Shown piece by piece: positions 1 to 7,961 of a stretch of DNA of 64,000 bases; the stretch's first letter is position 1; each line of letters opens with the position of its first letter. Source of the stretch: an uncultured Duncaniella sp. (GTDB lineage Bacteria; Bacteroidota; Bacteroidia; Bacteroidales; Muribaculaceae); contig CAJUCI010000007.1 in assembly GCA_910584825.1 (NCBI GenBank), positions 1-64,000 on the forward strand, in the 5' to 3' direction. Position numbers and translations under genes: made by a program. The notes under the pieces are model-generated. The model searched no databases. It saw only the letters and a program-made list of their open reading frames with translations, and had not been told where the DNA came from.

Positions 1-126
1 TGAAGTACAGAGGTGCCTCATCCGAGCCAAGTCCGATTTTTAACATACAGAATACGTTATCCCACAACAAGTTACCTTGAAGTTCAAAGTACTAGTGGGA
101 CCACCTCCACACTCAAAAGTCGCTGA
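1..126. other. Unassigned tail of upstream sequence
   Basis: No gene can be assigned here. The stretch ends in a strong terminator, so it is probably the 3' end of a transcript that begins before the window. One frame is open from base 4 to the TGA at 124-126 and another ends in TAA at 42-44, but neither translation resembles a family I recognise. It could equally be the end of a structured RNA, since CCCAC at 61-65 can pair with GTGGG at 95-99. Confidence 0.3.
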
Positions 127-148
127 ATTTCAGCGACTTTTTCTTTTT
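115..148 (+). terminator. Rho-independent terminator
   Basis: A 12-bp perfect stem (AAAAGTCGCTGA, 3-nt loop, TCAGCGACTTTT) runs straight into a T-rich tract. It closes whatever transcript enters from the left edge and insulates the acetyltransferase gene that follows. Confidence 0.85.
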
Positions 149-161
149 ATGTACATTTTTA

Positions 162-191
162 TTGGCTCAAGCCGGGAAATTTGTAACTTTG
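162..191 (+). promoter_or_regulatory. Bacteroidetes-type promoter of the YjaB-like gene
   Basis: TTG at 162-164 and TAACTTTG at 184-191 are separated by 19 bp, matching the -33/-7 promoter consensus of Bacteroidetes. The start codon at 196 lies only four bases after the -7 element, so the mRNA would have little or no leader. Confidence 0.7.
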
Positions 192-195
192 CATT

Positions 196-624
196 ATGCT
201 GAAGATTGTGAAATGTGGTCGAGGTGATTATGCGACGCTCGCGGGGATTTGGGAGCGGTCGGTGAGGGCGACGCATGATTTTTTAGATGAAGTATCCTTT
301 AATGAGATAAGAGATGCCTTGAAGCCGGATTATTTCCCTAATGTCGACCTGTATGCGGTGTCTGAAAATGATTCTCCCGTCGGTTTCATCGGTCTGCATG
401 GCGATATGATTGAAATGCTGTTCATCGACGGTGATGCTCGTGGTCGAGGTTACGGGTCAACTCTAATCGAGTTTGCAAAAGAGAATGGCGCGACAAAGGT
501 AGATGTTAACGAACAAAACCCCATGGCTCTTGCGTTTTACCAGTCCAAGGGATTCAGAATAGTCGGCAGGGATGCGACCGACGATGCCGGCAGACCCTAC
601 CCGATACTCCACCTATCATTATAA
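196..624 (+). CDS. GNAT family N-acetyltransferase, YjaB-like
   Basis: This 142-residue protein is a cytoplasmic acetyl-CoA-dependent N-acetyltransferase of the GNAT superfamily. It follows the plan of E. coli YjaB along its whole length: an N-terminal IWERSVRATHDFL segment, the acetyl-CoA binding loop DARGRGYGSTLI at about residues 79-90, the VNEQNPMALAFYQSKGF block (about 103-119), and a C-terminal GRPYPILHL. The length is normal for the family. The substrate is unknown. The gene is alone between a terminator and the next promoter. The start was chosen because it gives the family's usual N-terminus, although it lies almost on the predicted transcription start. Family assignment is firm; the exact reaction is not known. 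Confidence 0.9.
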   Translation: MLKIVKCGRGDYATLAGIWERSVRATHDFLDEVSFNEIRDALKPDYFPNVDLYAVSENDSPVGFIGLHGDMIEMLFIDGDARGRGYGSTLIEFAKENGATKVDVNEQNPMALAFYQSKGFRIVGRDATDDAGRPYPILHLSL

Positions 625-746
625 TCGGGACGTCTGCGACAAGCCGACAAACAGCCGTAAAAGTCTTTACGCTTTCAATACCCCCTACCGACAAAGTCGC
701 GTATGACTATCAGGAATCGTCAAACCGCAAGTAATCCACCAATCGC

Positions 747-777
747 TTTGACTTTTCGGGAAATAGCGTTAACTTTG
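747..777 (+). promoter_or_regulatory. Promoter of SMR-nim-GNAT operon
   Basis: TTTG at 747-750 and TAACTTTG at 770-777, 19 bp apart, fit the Bacteroidetes promoter. The 5' leader to the ATG at 878 would be about 95 nt, long enough to hold a regulatory structure. I looked for guanidine-I and guanidine-II riboswitch signatures because of the downstream exporter and did not see them. Bases 625-746 hold nothing else I can name. Confidence 0.7.
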
Positions 778-877
778 CAAAAACCTTGGAAGGAGACGCC
801 GGGAATTCTTGCTTAATCAAGCACCGAGCCGATTACTTGCAGCCCTCAATAGGTAATAGTCTGTTATATACATTTTT

Positions 878-1201
878 ATGAACTGGATTATACTTATTTT
901 AGCCGGACTGATGGAAGTCGGCTTTACATTTTGTCTTGGCAAGACCAAGACCGCGACAGGACAAGAGCTGACCTTTTGGTGGATTGGGTTCCTCGCAGCT
1001 CTTGCATTGAGCATGTATCTGATGGCAACGGCGGCGGAAAGACTGCCCATCGGCACTGTCTATCCCGTGTGGACAGGCATCGGCGCGGTTGGTGCCGTAG
1101 TGGTCGGGATTGTTTTCTTCCATGAGCCTGCCACATTCTGGCGCATCCTGTTCCTGACCACCCTTATTCTCTCAATTATAGGACTTAAAGTATTGGGATA
1201 A
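878..1201 (+). CDS. SMR family exporter, Gdx/SugE-like
   Basis: A 107-residue, four-helix inner-membrane protein of the small multidrug resistance family, working as a dual-topology dimer driven by proton exchange. The essential membrane glutamate is E13 (AGLMEVGF). The segment PVWTGIGAVG and the preceding AERLPIGT are the hallmark of the SugE/Gdx branch, whose characterised members export guanidinium, rather than the EmrE branch, which carries aromatic drug cations. It heads an operon: its stop TAA overlaps the ATG of the nim-like gene by one base, indicating translational coupling. The substrate assignment is inference from the signature; a quaternary-ammonium exporter remains possible. Confidence 0.88.
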   Translation: MNWIILILAGLMEVGFTFCLGKTKTATGQELTFWWIGFLAALALSMYLMATAAERLPIGTVYPVWTGIGAVGAVVVGIVFFHEPATFWRILFLTTLILSIIGLKVLG

Positions 1202-1698
1202 TGGAAAGAAAAATGCGTCGGTTCAAGCAGTTGCTTAACGAACAAGCCACAAAGGAAATTCTGAACAATGCCACGAACGGCGTTCTTTCGTTGGTTGACA
1301 CTGACGGGGAGCCATACGGTGTGCCCATCAGCTATGCCTATGACGGTGACAAGTGCATATATTTCCATAGTGCCGTCAAGGGTCACAAGATTGAATGCAT
1401 CGAGTCCGACAGCCGCTGCTCGTTTTGCGTCGTAGGGCAGGATGCGATAATGCCCGACGAATTCACCACCTATTTTCGCAGCGTCATTGTGAAAGGCTCA
1501 GTCCATGCAGTCACCGCCCGCGACGAGATGATGAAGGGGCTATTATTAATGTGTGAAAAATATTCGCCCGGCGTCAACCCCGATGCTGAAATCTCAAAAT
1601 GTATCGGTCATGTGGCGGTGCTTCGTCTTGACATTGAGAGCATGTCGGGGAAAGAGGCGATTGAACTTGTAAGAAAACGTAAGGAATCCGAAGAATGA
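1201..1698 (+). CDS. NimA-like pyridoxamine-5'-phosphate-oxidase-family protein
   Basis: This 165-residue protein has the split-barrel flavin-binding fold of the pyridoxamine phosphate oxidase family and matches the Nim subgroup. Visible signatures are MRRFKQLL near the N-terminus, GEPYGVPISYAYDGDKCIYF, the HSAVKGHKIE block carrying the conserved histidines, CSFCVVGQD, the EFTTYFRSVIVKG strand and the terminal LDIESMSGKEAIELV. Nim proteins in Bacteroides are linked to 5-nitroimidazole (metronidazole) resistance, but many chromosomal homologues are silent or have another role, so resistance is not shown by the sequence. It overlaps the exporter upstream by 1 nt and the acetyltransferase downstream by 4 nt. 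Confidence 0.88.
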   Translation: MERKMRRFKQLLNEQATKEILNNATNGVLSLVDTDGEPYGVPISYAYDGDKCIYFHSAVKGHKIECIESDSRCSFCVVGQDAIMPDEFTTYFRSVIVKGSVHAVTARDEMMKGLLLMCEKYSPGVNPDAEISKCIGHVAVLRLDIESMSGKEAIELVRKRKESEE

Positions 1699-2189
1699 TA
1701 ATCCGAAAATCGTCAGCAGCCGATATAGATGACATAATGGCGTGCTATGAAGCGGCAAAACAATTTATGCGTACATCGGGCAATCACAGCCAATGGATAA
1801 ACGGCTATCCCTCACGCGAACTGATAGCCGAGGACATTGACCGTGGCGTCAGCTATGTCGGCATTGATGCCGATGACAGCATAGTCATGGCGTTCGCATT
1901 CATTATTGGCGACGACCCTACATATTCGGTAATCGAGGATGGGAGATGGATTAACAATCTGCCGTATGGCACTATTCATCGGCTTGCTTCCAACGGCAGA
2001 CAGCACGGGATATTAAGGACGTGCGTAGACTTCTGCATGGGGAAAATCGACAACCTACGCCTCGACACTCACGCCGACAACTCGATAATGCAACATACCG
2101 CAGAGAAACTCGGATTTAAGCGTTGCGGCATAATCTATTGCATAGACGGCAGCCCGCGCATCGCCTATCAAAAATACATTAAGGAGTGA
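1695..2189 (+). CDS. GNAT family N-acetyltransferase
   Basis: A 164-residue cytoplasmic acetyltransferase of the GNAT superfamily. It begins MIIRKSSAADIDDIMACYEAA, the typical N-terminal strand and helix, and ends with the LRLDTHADNSIMQHTAEKLGF block that forms the last part of the acetyl-CoA site. The central pyrophosphate loop is degenerate (NGRQHGILRTC). The start overlaps the nim-like stop by ATGA, so it is the third gene of a coupled operon with an exporter and a flavoprotein, which suggests a small-molecule detoxification set. The substrate is unknown. Confidence 0.85.
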   Translation: MIIRKSSAADIDDIMACYEAAKQFMRTSGNHSQWINGYPSRELIAEDIDRGVSYVGIDADDSIVMAFAFIIGDDPTYSVIEDGRWINNLPYGTIHRLASNGRQHGILRTCVDFCMGKIDNLRLDTHADNSIMQHTAEKLGFKRCGIIYCIDGSPRIAYQKYIKE

Positions 2190-2216
2190 CTTCTGAAGGC
2201 CGCAAAGTCAAAGCAT

Positions 2217-2259
2217 AAAAATCCCGGACATGAGATGGTGATGCACCATCATGCCCGGG
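2217..2259 (-). terminator. Terminator of rpmH
   Basis: Read on the minus strand, a GC-rich hairpin (CCCGGGCATGATGG ... CCATCTCATGTCCGGG, with GCATGATGGTG/CACCATC pairing inside) is followed by five T residues. It lies about 35 bp past the rpmH stop and also separates that gene from the convergent acetyltransferase operon. Confidence 0.75.
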
Positions 2260-2292
2260 GGTAATGACTATTTACAGGCTATGCGCCTTAGA

Positions 2293-2448
2293 TTATTTCC
2301 CGCTGATTGAGCTGGAAACTGTGAGGCGGAGACGACCCTTGGCGCGACGACGTGAAAGCACCTTGCGGCCATCGGGGGTAGCCATGCGTGCACGGAATCC
2401 GTGCTTGTTTACTCTCTTTCTGTTTGAAGGTTGAAATGTTCTTTTCAT
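2293..2448 (-). CDS. rpmH: 50S ribosomal protein L34
   Basis: This 51-residue basic protein was read directly from the minus strand. It starts MKRTFQPSNRKRVNKHGFRA, followed by RMATPDGRKVLSRRRAKGR, which is the unmistakable L34 signature; the C-terminal SSSISGK extends a few residues past the usual end. L34 binds 23S rRNA in the large subunit. It has its own promoter and terminator and is not beside dnaA or rnpA, the classical arrangement in many bacteria. Confidence 0.97.
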   Translation of the reverse strand: MKRTFQPSNRKRVNKHGFRARMATPDGRKVLSRRRAKGRLRLTVSSSISGK

Positions 2449-2491
2449 TGCCGTATATGGTTTATTTTTTGTTATTCCACATTTTGAGGTG

Positions 2492-2522
2492 CAAATTTAA
2501 GAAAAATATCCCATAACGGCAA
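2492..2522 (-). promoter_or_regulatory. Promoter of rpmH
   Basis: On the minus strand TTG (2522-2520) and TAAATTTG (2499-2492) are exactly 20 bp apart. The leader before the rpmH ATG would be about 35-40 nt. Confidence 0.75.
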
Positions 2523-2538
2523 GACTATTTCACATTTT

Positions 2539-3042
2539 CTAACAAAATTCCTTTTTTATCTCGGCACACCAGTCCCTGATTCGCGACAAAGTCTCGTCAG
2601 GATGGTTAACGTTGTCGATACACAGGCCCACTATCATGCCCTCCACATCGCTGTCAGAGTGGCTATACTCGTAGCCGTCATTATTGAACGGGCCGATAAA
2701 CTGGGCATGCGTGCCATGCAGCCGATGATAGATTTCGCCAACCGAGTTGCAGAACGTGTCGCTCATCGAGTCGTCGCCGCAACCGAAGATGGCCACCTCC
2801 TTGCTGCTCAGGTCCATGCTCTGCAGACCGTCGAGAAAAGTGTCCATATCCTCCTGGAGGTCGCCCGCACCCCAGGTGCTCGCGCCCAGAATCAGGACAT
2901 CGTAATCGGCCACAGCCGAAGGCGAGCAGTTGATGACGTCATGCACGTCAGACTCGTCAACACCGAGGCTGTCGGCTATCTGCTCGGCCACCTCCTTGGT
3001 AGTGCCAGTGGTCGAACCGTAGAAAATACCTATCTTTTTCAT
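2539..3042 (-). CDS. fldA: Flavodoxin
   Basis: A 167-residue flavodoxin, a soluble FMN-binding electron carrier. The phosphate-binding loop is GSTTGTTKEVA at residues 9-19. The isoalloxazine-stacking loops are in LGASTWGAGDLQ (about 52-63) and the FGCGDDSMSDTFCNSVGEIY region (about 85-104). The extra segment after the second loop makes it a long-chain flavodoxin. Such proteins feed low-potential electrons to anaerobic enzymes and replace ferredoxin under iron shortage; which partner it serves here is not visible. It is monocistronic, divergent from ftsK. Confidence 0.95.
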   Translation of the reverse strand: MKKIGIFYGSTTGTTKEVAEQIADSLGVDESDVHDVINCSPSAVADYDVLILGASTWGAGDLQEDMDTFLDGLQSMDLSSKEVAIFGCGDDSMSDTFCNSVGEIYHRLHGTHAQFIGPFNNDGYEYSHSDSDVEGMIVGLCIDNVNHPDETLSRIRDWCAEIKKEFC

Positions 3043-3138
3043 ATCTTGAGATTCATTTGTTCAATCTATATGAAAAACACATTCGCGCGGCCTGATGTTC
3101 AGCCTCATGATTTTTATCGGGATAATTCTCGGAAAACG

Positions 3139-3170
3139 TTTGAATTTGCAAATCTAAATTATTAACTTTG
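3139..3170 (+). promoter_or_regulatory. Promoter of ftsK
   Basis: TTTG at 3139-3142 and TAACTTTG at 3163-3170, 20 bp apart. The predicted leader is about 20 nt before the ATG at 3197. Confidence 0.72.
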
Positions 3171-3196
3171 CTTTTCAAAACACCACCAACTGACAT

Positions 3197-6094
3197 ATGC
3201 CTACATCTTATTCACCTATAGACGAGCCATCCTTCACCGACACGGCGTCATTTGACCCGGAAGAGATGCTCAACCCCCATCGTCAGAGCAACCTTACTGA
3301 CACGTCTGCCGGACGCGACACTGTTGACTCCAACCCCGTTAATGCCCAACCTGCCGCATCAGCCATCCACGACGACGGCATGGGCCGTGCCACTTCGGCC
3401 GCAGCAACCGCAGCCGCAGCCGCCGCACTCCCCGAGGATATGACAGGCGAGACAACGGCGACATCCGCGCCGAAGCTGCAATGGCTCAACGCCATCACCT
3501 CAGCTATCGGTAATCTCAAACTGTTTAAGTTTGCCGGCATAGTGCTGTTTTTCTTCGCGGCCTACGCCTTCGTGGTGTGCTGCTCCTACTTCTTCACCAT
3601 CGGCTCCGACCAAAGTGCCATACTCAACGGCGAGCTTGACCTCGACATGTACGAGAACGCCGGGCGCAAGTTTGGCGCGCTTCTCGCCCACACGCTCATA
3701 TATGACTGGGTTGGTGTGGGTGCGTTCATCCTCATCTTCTATGCCGGAGCGTGCGGACTGTCGATGATAGGTGTATACCGCCCCGGCTTCTGGGGCATGA
3801 CCATGAGATGCCTGCTGTCGACAGTAGCCCTGTCGGTCGTTGCCGGACTCGCCACATTTGAGATTGCATCGCCCGTCTATTGGGGCGGAATGCACGGCCA
3901 GCTGCTTAACGAACGGCTCATAGCCTACTCAGGCTTTTGGGGTGCGCTCGCCATCAGCCTGATACTCTTGTCCATGACCGTCATGCTCTACATAAGTGAA
4001 ATAAGGAACGGATGGAGCGCGGTGAGCGGAAGCCTGGACGGATATCGCGAGAAGCAGGCCGTCCGCCGCGCGCGCCGCGAGGCTCTGCGCGCCGAAGCCG
4101 AGGCCAAAGCCGAGGCACTGAGAGCAACAGCCGAGACCACGGCCGAGCTTGAAAGGCTCCGCGCCGAAAACGAGCGTTTAAAGGCCGAGGCCACTGCCAA
4201 AGCCAAACCGACAACTACCGAATCCACTGCCAACTCCGTCGCAGACATGACAGCCGCGACCGCAACCCCGGCCGGGGATACCGCAACAATCGAGGAGGAA
4301 TCTCACGAGACCGCCCGGACTGACGCAGAACAGGAAAGCGACGAGATTGACGACAAAGAGATTGAGACCGACGACGAGACTGACAACGACACTGATGACA
4401 TCGACAGCTCTGACCACTCTGAGAACTCCGACAATACTGACACGGCAGAGCAGGACGACGACACTGACACCGTTTTCGGCTCACTCTTCTCCAACACTGC
4501 CCACGACGATACCGACGACGAGCAGCTCTCACCCCTGTTCAAAGACTCTGCCACAACTGTCCCCGGCAAGAATAATGAGACAATCGACCCGCGCGACCTC
4601 CCTCCCTACGACCCGCGAGCCGACCTGTCGAACTTCAAATTTCCCTCCATCGACCTCCTGCGTCCCGCCAAGGTCACCGGCCCGAGCATTGATGTCATGG
4701 AGATGGAGGAGAACAAGAAACGCATCATCGAGACCCTCCGCAGCTGCGGCGTGACCATCTCGAGCATCGAGGCCACCATCGGCCCGACCGTCACACTCTA
4801 TGAGATAATCCCCGCTGAAGGCGTGCGCACACGCTCGGTCAAGAGCCTCGGCGACGACCTGCAGCTGCGCCTCGCCGCCCTCGGCGTGCGCATCATCGCG
4901 CCCATCCCCGCCAAGGGCACAATCGGCATCGAGGTCCCCAACAAGGACCCGCAGGTAGTGTCGATGCGCACCGTGCTTGACAGCGAGGTCTACCGCAACT
5001 GCAAGATGGAGCTGCCGATGGCACTCGGCAAGACCATCTCCGACGACATCTTCATGGCCGACCTCGCCAAGATGCCCCACCTCCTCGTGGCCGGAGCCAC
5101 AGGTATGGGTAAGTCGGTAGGGCTCAACGCCATCATCGCCTCGCTCCTCTATAAGAAGCACCCCGCCGAACTGAAGTTTGTGCTCATCGACCCCAAGCGC
5201 GTTGAGCTGAGCCTCTATCGCAAACTCGAACACCACTACCTGGCATCGCTCCCGGGCGAGGACGCCATCATCACCGACATGACCAAGGTGGTCACCGTGC
5301 TCAACTCGCTCTGCATCGAGATGGACAATCGTCTCAAGCTCCTCGAGAAGGCCGGAGCGCGTAACATCAAGGAGTACAACGAGAAATTCGTCTCGCGCCG
5401 TCTCAACATGAACGACCACCGCTTCCTCCCCTACATCGTGCTCGTCATCGACGAGTTTGCCGACCTCATTATCCGTCAGGGCAAGGAAATCGAGGAGCCC
5501 GTGTCGCGTCTCGCAGCCGTAGCCCGCGCCGCCGGCATACACCTCATCATAGCCACCCAGCGTCCTACGGTCAACGTCATCACCGGCAACATCAAGCTCA
5601 ACATCCCGGGCCGTATAGCATTCCGAGTGATTCAGGGCAATGACTCACGCACCATCCTCGACCAGCTCGGAGCCAACCAGCTCATAGGCAAGGGCGACAT
5701 GCTCTTCTCCAACAACGGCAAACTCGAGCGAGTGCAGTGCGCCTTCATCGACACCCCCGAGGTAAGCGACATCTGCGACAGGATTTACGAGCAGGTTGGC
5801 TATCCTCAGCCCTACGAACTGCCCGAATACGTACCCGAGGGCAACGACACCGCATCGGTGGCATCGCTCTCTGACCGCGACCCGCTCTTTGACGAATGCG
5901 CCCGTTTCATCGTGTCGAGCGACACGGCATCTACCTCATCGCTCCAGCGTCGCTACAACATCGGCTACAACCGTGCCGGACGCATCATGGACCAGATGGA
6001 AGCCTCAGGCATCGTCGGAGCATCGCAAGGAGGCAAGCCCCGCCAGGTGCTCGTAGACCTTATGTCGCTCGAGCGCATACTCGAAAACAAATAG
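3197..6094 (+). CDS. ftsK: DNA translocase FtsK/SpoIIIE
   Basis: A 965-residue septal DNA translocase that pumps chromosome ends across the closing division site. Layout: a variable, alanine-rich N-terminus (1-105); four membrane segments between about 108 and 268; a coiled-coil stretch rich in Ala, Glu and Arg (about 285-340); a very acidic Asp/Glu/Thr linker (about 345-450); then the RecA-like motor with Walker A GATGMGKS (633-640) and Walker B LVIDEFADL (about 749-757); and a C-terminal gamma winged-helix domain (about 900-960, RRYNIGYNRAGRIMDQMEASGIV). The linker is extremely polar but keeps the reading frame. The order ftsK-lolA-trxB is common in Bacteroidetes. Confidence 0.97.
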   Translation: MPTSYSPIDEPSFTDTASFDPEEMLNPHRQSNLTDTSAGRDTVDSNPVNAQPAASAIHDDGMGRATSAAATAAAAAALPEDMTGETTATSAPKLQWLNAITSAIGNLKLFKFAGIVLFFFAAYAFVVCCSYFFTIGSDQSAILNGELDLDMYENAGRKFGALLAHTLIYDWVGVGAFILIFYAGACGLSMIGVYRPGFWGMTMRCLLSTVALSVVAGLATFEIASPVYWGGMHGQLLNERLIAYSGFWGALAISLILLSMTVMLYISEIRNGWSAVSGSLDGYREKQAVRRARREALRAEAEAKAEALRATAETTAELERLRAENERLKAEATAKAKPTTTESTANSVADMTAATATPAGDTATIEEESHETARTDAEQESDEIDDKEIETDDETDNDTDDIDSSDHSENSDNTDTAEQDDDTDTVFGSLFSNTAHDDTDDEQLSPLFKDSATTVPGKNNETIDPRDLPPYDPRADLSNFKFPSIDLLRPAKVTGPSIDVMEMEENKKRIIETLRSCGVTISSIEATIGPTVTLYEIIPAEGVRTRSVKSLGDDLQLRLAALGVRIIAPIPAKGTIGIEVPNKDPQVVSMRTVLDSEVYRNCKMELPMALGKTISDDIFMADLAKMPHLLVAGATGMGKSVGLNAIIASLLYKKHPAELKFVLIDPKRVELSLYRKLEHHYLASLPGEDAIITDMTKVVTVLNSLCIEMDNRLKLLEKAGARNIKEYNEKFVSRRLNMNDHRFLPYIVLVIDEFADLIIRQGKEIEEPVSRLAAVARAAGIHLIIATQRPTVNVITGNIKLNIPGRIAFRVIQGNDSRTILDQLGANQLIGKGDMLFSNNGKLERVQCAFIDTPEVSDICDRIYEQVGYPQPYELPEYVPEGNDTASVASLSDRDPLFDECARFIVSSDTASTSSLQRRYNIGYNRAGRIMDQMEASGIVGASQGGKPRQVLVDLMSLERILENK

Positions 6095-6123
6095 TCAGCG
6101 TGCTAAAAAACATCCTCCCAAAG

Positions 6124-6154
6124 TTGAACGTTACAGGAAATAGAGCTAACTTTG
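6124..6154 (+). promoter_or_regulatory. Promoter of lolA-like gene
   Basis: TTG at 6124-6126 and TAACTTTG at 6147-6154, 20 bp apart, lie just after the ftsK stop. The leader is about 55 nt, ending in an AT-rich run with repeated TAATTA units before the ATG at 6217. Confidence 0.72.
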
Positions 6155-6216
6155 CCCCATCCGCTTAATCACGTAACAAGCCAATTACTAATTACTAATT
6201 AATAATTGCTAATTAA

Positions 6217-6825
6217 ATGAAGCGCATATACTCCATACTGTCTCTCCTCCTCATATCCGTGGCCGCCTTCGGAGCGACCTCGGCCGCTGACGTGCTCAAG
6301 CGTTCAGCCGACAAAATCAAGAGTGCCGAGAGCCTGTATGTCACCTTCACGGCCAATGCCGACGGCCACACATCCGAAGGCATGCTCGTGCTGCAGGGTG
6401 AGATGTTCACCATATCCTCGCCCAATATGATGTCGTGGTATGACGGCAAGACACAATGGACCTACTCCTCTCAGATAGGCGAAGTCAACATCATCACCCC
6501 CACCCCCGAGGAGCTACAGCAGATTAATCCCCTCGCCATCGTGAAATCGTTCTCCTCAGGCTACACCACCCAGCTGCTCAAGTCGCCCGCAGGCAAAAGC
6601 ATCGTGCGCCTCACATCCAAGAATGCCAAGAGCGACATCACATCAGCCGACATCACCATCGACAACACCACCCTCTACCCCACCCGCATCGTACTCACGA
6701 TGTCCAACCGTCAGAAGGTGACCATCGACATCAAGAGCGTCAACCGTGGCGGCAAGCTCCCGACTGAGAACTTCCGCTTTGACAAGAAACGTTATCCCGG
6801 CGTGCAGGTCGTAGACCTCCGTTAA
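6217..6825 (+). CDS. LolA-like outer-membrane lipoprotein carrier protein
   Basis: A 202-residue periplasmic protein with a signal peptide (MKRIYSILSLLLISVAAFG, cleavage near residue 19-23) followed by an all-beta LolA-like domain. The motifs GEMFTISSPNMMSWYDGKTQWTY and the C-terminal NFRFDKKRYPGVQVVDLR are typical of the LolA-like family of Bacteroidetes. LolA shuttles lipoproteins from the inner to the outer membrane. Here the position directly after ftsK supports the call. It is probably cotranscribed with trxB 67 bp downstream, although it has its own promoter. Confidence 0.88.
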   Translation: MKRIYSILSLLLISVAAFGATSAADVLKRSADKIKSAESLYVTFTANADGHTSEGMLVLQGEMFTISSPNMMSWYDGKTQWTYSSQIGEVNIITPTPEELQQINPLAIVKSFSSGYTTQLLKSPAGKSIVRLTSKNAKSDITSADITIDNTTLYPTRIVLTMSNRQKVTIDIKSVNRGGKLPTENFRFDKKRYPGVQVVDLR

Positions 6826-6892
6826 CACCCGACCCGACCGCCACACCTTAATTAATATAAATAGTCATCAATCATATACTGTAATAACAACC

Positions 6893-7834
6893 ATGTCAGA
6901 CATCAAGACCCGCTGCCTCATAGTAGGTTCAGGCCCGGCAGGATACACCGCTGCCATCTATACCTCGCGTGCCAACATCTCGCCCCTCGTAATCGAGGGC
7001 ATACAGCCCGGAGGCCAGCTCACACAGACTACCGAAGTGGAAAACTTCCCCGGCTATCCCGAGGGTGTGCTCGGCACACAGCTCATGGAGGACCTTCGCA
7101 ACCAGGCTCTCCGTTTCGGAGCCGACATACGTCCGGGCATCGTGACCTCGGTCGACTTCAGCCAGCGTCCGTTCATCGCCACCACCGACGGCGGACTCAC
7201 CATCGAGGCCCAGACCATCATCATCGCCACAGGCGCGTCGGCAAAATATCTCGGCCTCGCCGATGAGAAGAAGTACAACGGCCTCGGCGTATCGGCCTGC
7301 GCCACATGCGACGGATTCTTCTACCGCAAGCGCAAGGTGGCAGTCGTGGGCGGCGGCGACACCGCTTGCGAGGAGGCTCTCTATCTCAGCAATCTCGCCT
7401 CAGAGGTCTACCTCATCGTGCGCAAGCCCTTCCTGCGCGCATCCAAGGTGATGCAGGACCGTGTCATGAACAAGGAAAACATCCACGTGCTCTTCAACAC
7501 CAACACCGCCGGACTCTACGGCACTGACTTCGTAGAGGGCGCACACCTCGTCGAGCACATCGGTACCGACATGGAGCGTCGCTATGACCTGCCCATCGAC
7601 GGTTTCTTCCTCGCCATCGGCCACAACCCCAACACCGAGGTGTTCCGTCCCGCACTCGAATGCGACGAGCAGGGCTACGTCAAGGTCAAGGGCCAGGGCA
7701 CAGCCACCAACATCGAGGGCGTGTTTGCCGCCGGCGACGTAGCCGACCCGACCTATCGTCAGGCCATCGCCGCCGCAGGCATGGGCTGCAAGGCCGCGCT
7801 CGACGTGGAGCGATTCCTCTCCGAGCAGGCATAA
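6893..7834 (+). CDS. trxB: Thioredoxin-disulfide reductase
   Basis: A 313-residue FAD- and NADPH-dependent enzyme that reduces thioredoxin. Visible features are the FAD dinucleotide-binding GSGPAGYTAAIY (about 13-24), GGQLTQTTEVENFPGYPEG, the redox-active CATC (C136 and C139), the NADPH-binding GGGDTACEEALYL (about 153-165) and the C-terminal GVFAAGDVADPTYRQAIAAAGMG that closes the flavin site. Length and motif spacing match the low-molecular-weight bacterial type. In an anaerobe it supports the thioredoxin-based defence against oxygen. Confidence 0.97.
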   Translation: MSDIKTRCLIVGSGPAGYTAAIYTSRANISPLVIEGIQPGGQLTQTTEVENFPGYPEGVLGTQLMEDLRNQALRFGADIRPGIVTSVDFSQRPFIATTDGGLTIEAQTIIIATGASAKYLGLADEKKYNGLGVSACATCDGFFYRKRKVAVVGGGDTACEEALYLSNLASEVYLIVRKPFLRASKVMQDRVMNKENIHVLFNTNTAGLYGTDFVEGAHLVEHIGTDMERRYDLPIDGFFLAIGHNPNTEVFRPALECDEQGYVKVKGQGTATNIEGVFAAGDVADPTYRQAIAAAGMGCKAALDVERFLSEQA

Positions 7835-7864
7835 CCACATCTCCTTACAAAGAGATATAACATT

Positions 7865-7930
7865 GACCCGGAAGAAACATATGTGAATCATCGTTACGAC
7901 TCCTTGTTTCTTCCGGGTCCTTTATCTTTA
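7865..7930 (+). terminator. Terminator after trxB
   Basis: A perfect inverted repeat GACCCGGAAGAAAC / GTTTCTTCCGGGTC (7865-7878 and 7906-7919) with a 27-nt loop is followed by the T-rich CTTTATCTTTAT. It is a plausible factor-independent terminator, though the loop is longer than usual. Confidence 0.6.
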
Positions 7931-7961
7931 TCCGCCACCATAATAATATATAATCTGCGAA

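Noticed and set aside
625..877. Guanidine riboswitch before the Gdx-like exporter
   Set aside because: The long leader was inspected for the conserved ykkC and mini-ykkC (ACGR loop) elements; none was recognisable.
4529..5542. Long open frame (337 codons) antisense to ftsK
   Set aside because: It is a shadow of the GC-rich ftsK motor domain: low-complexity His/Asp/Val/Gly composition, no family, and no promoter.
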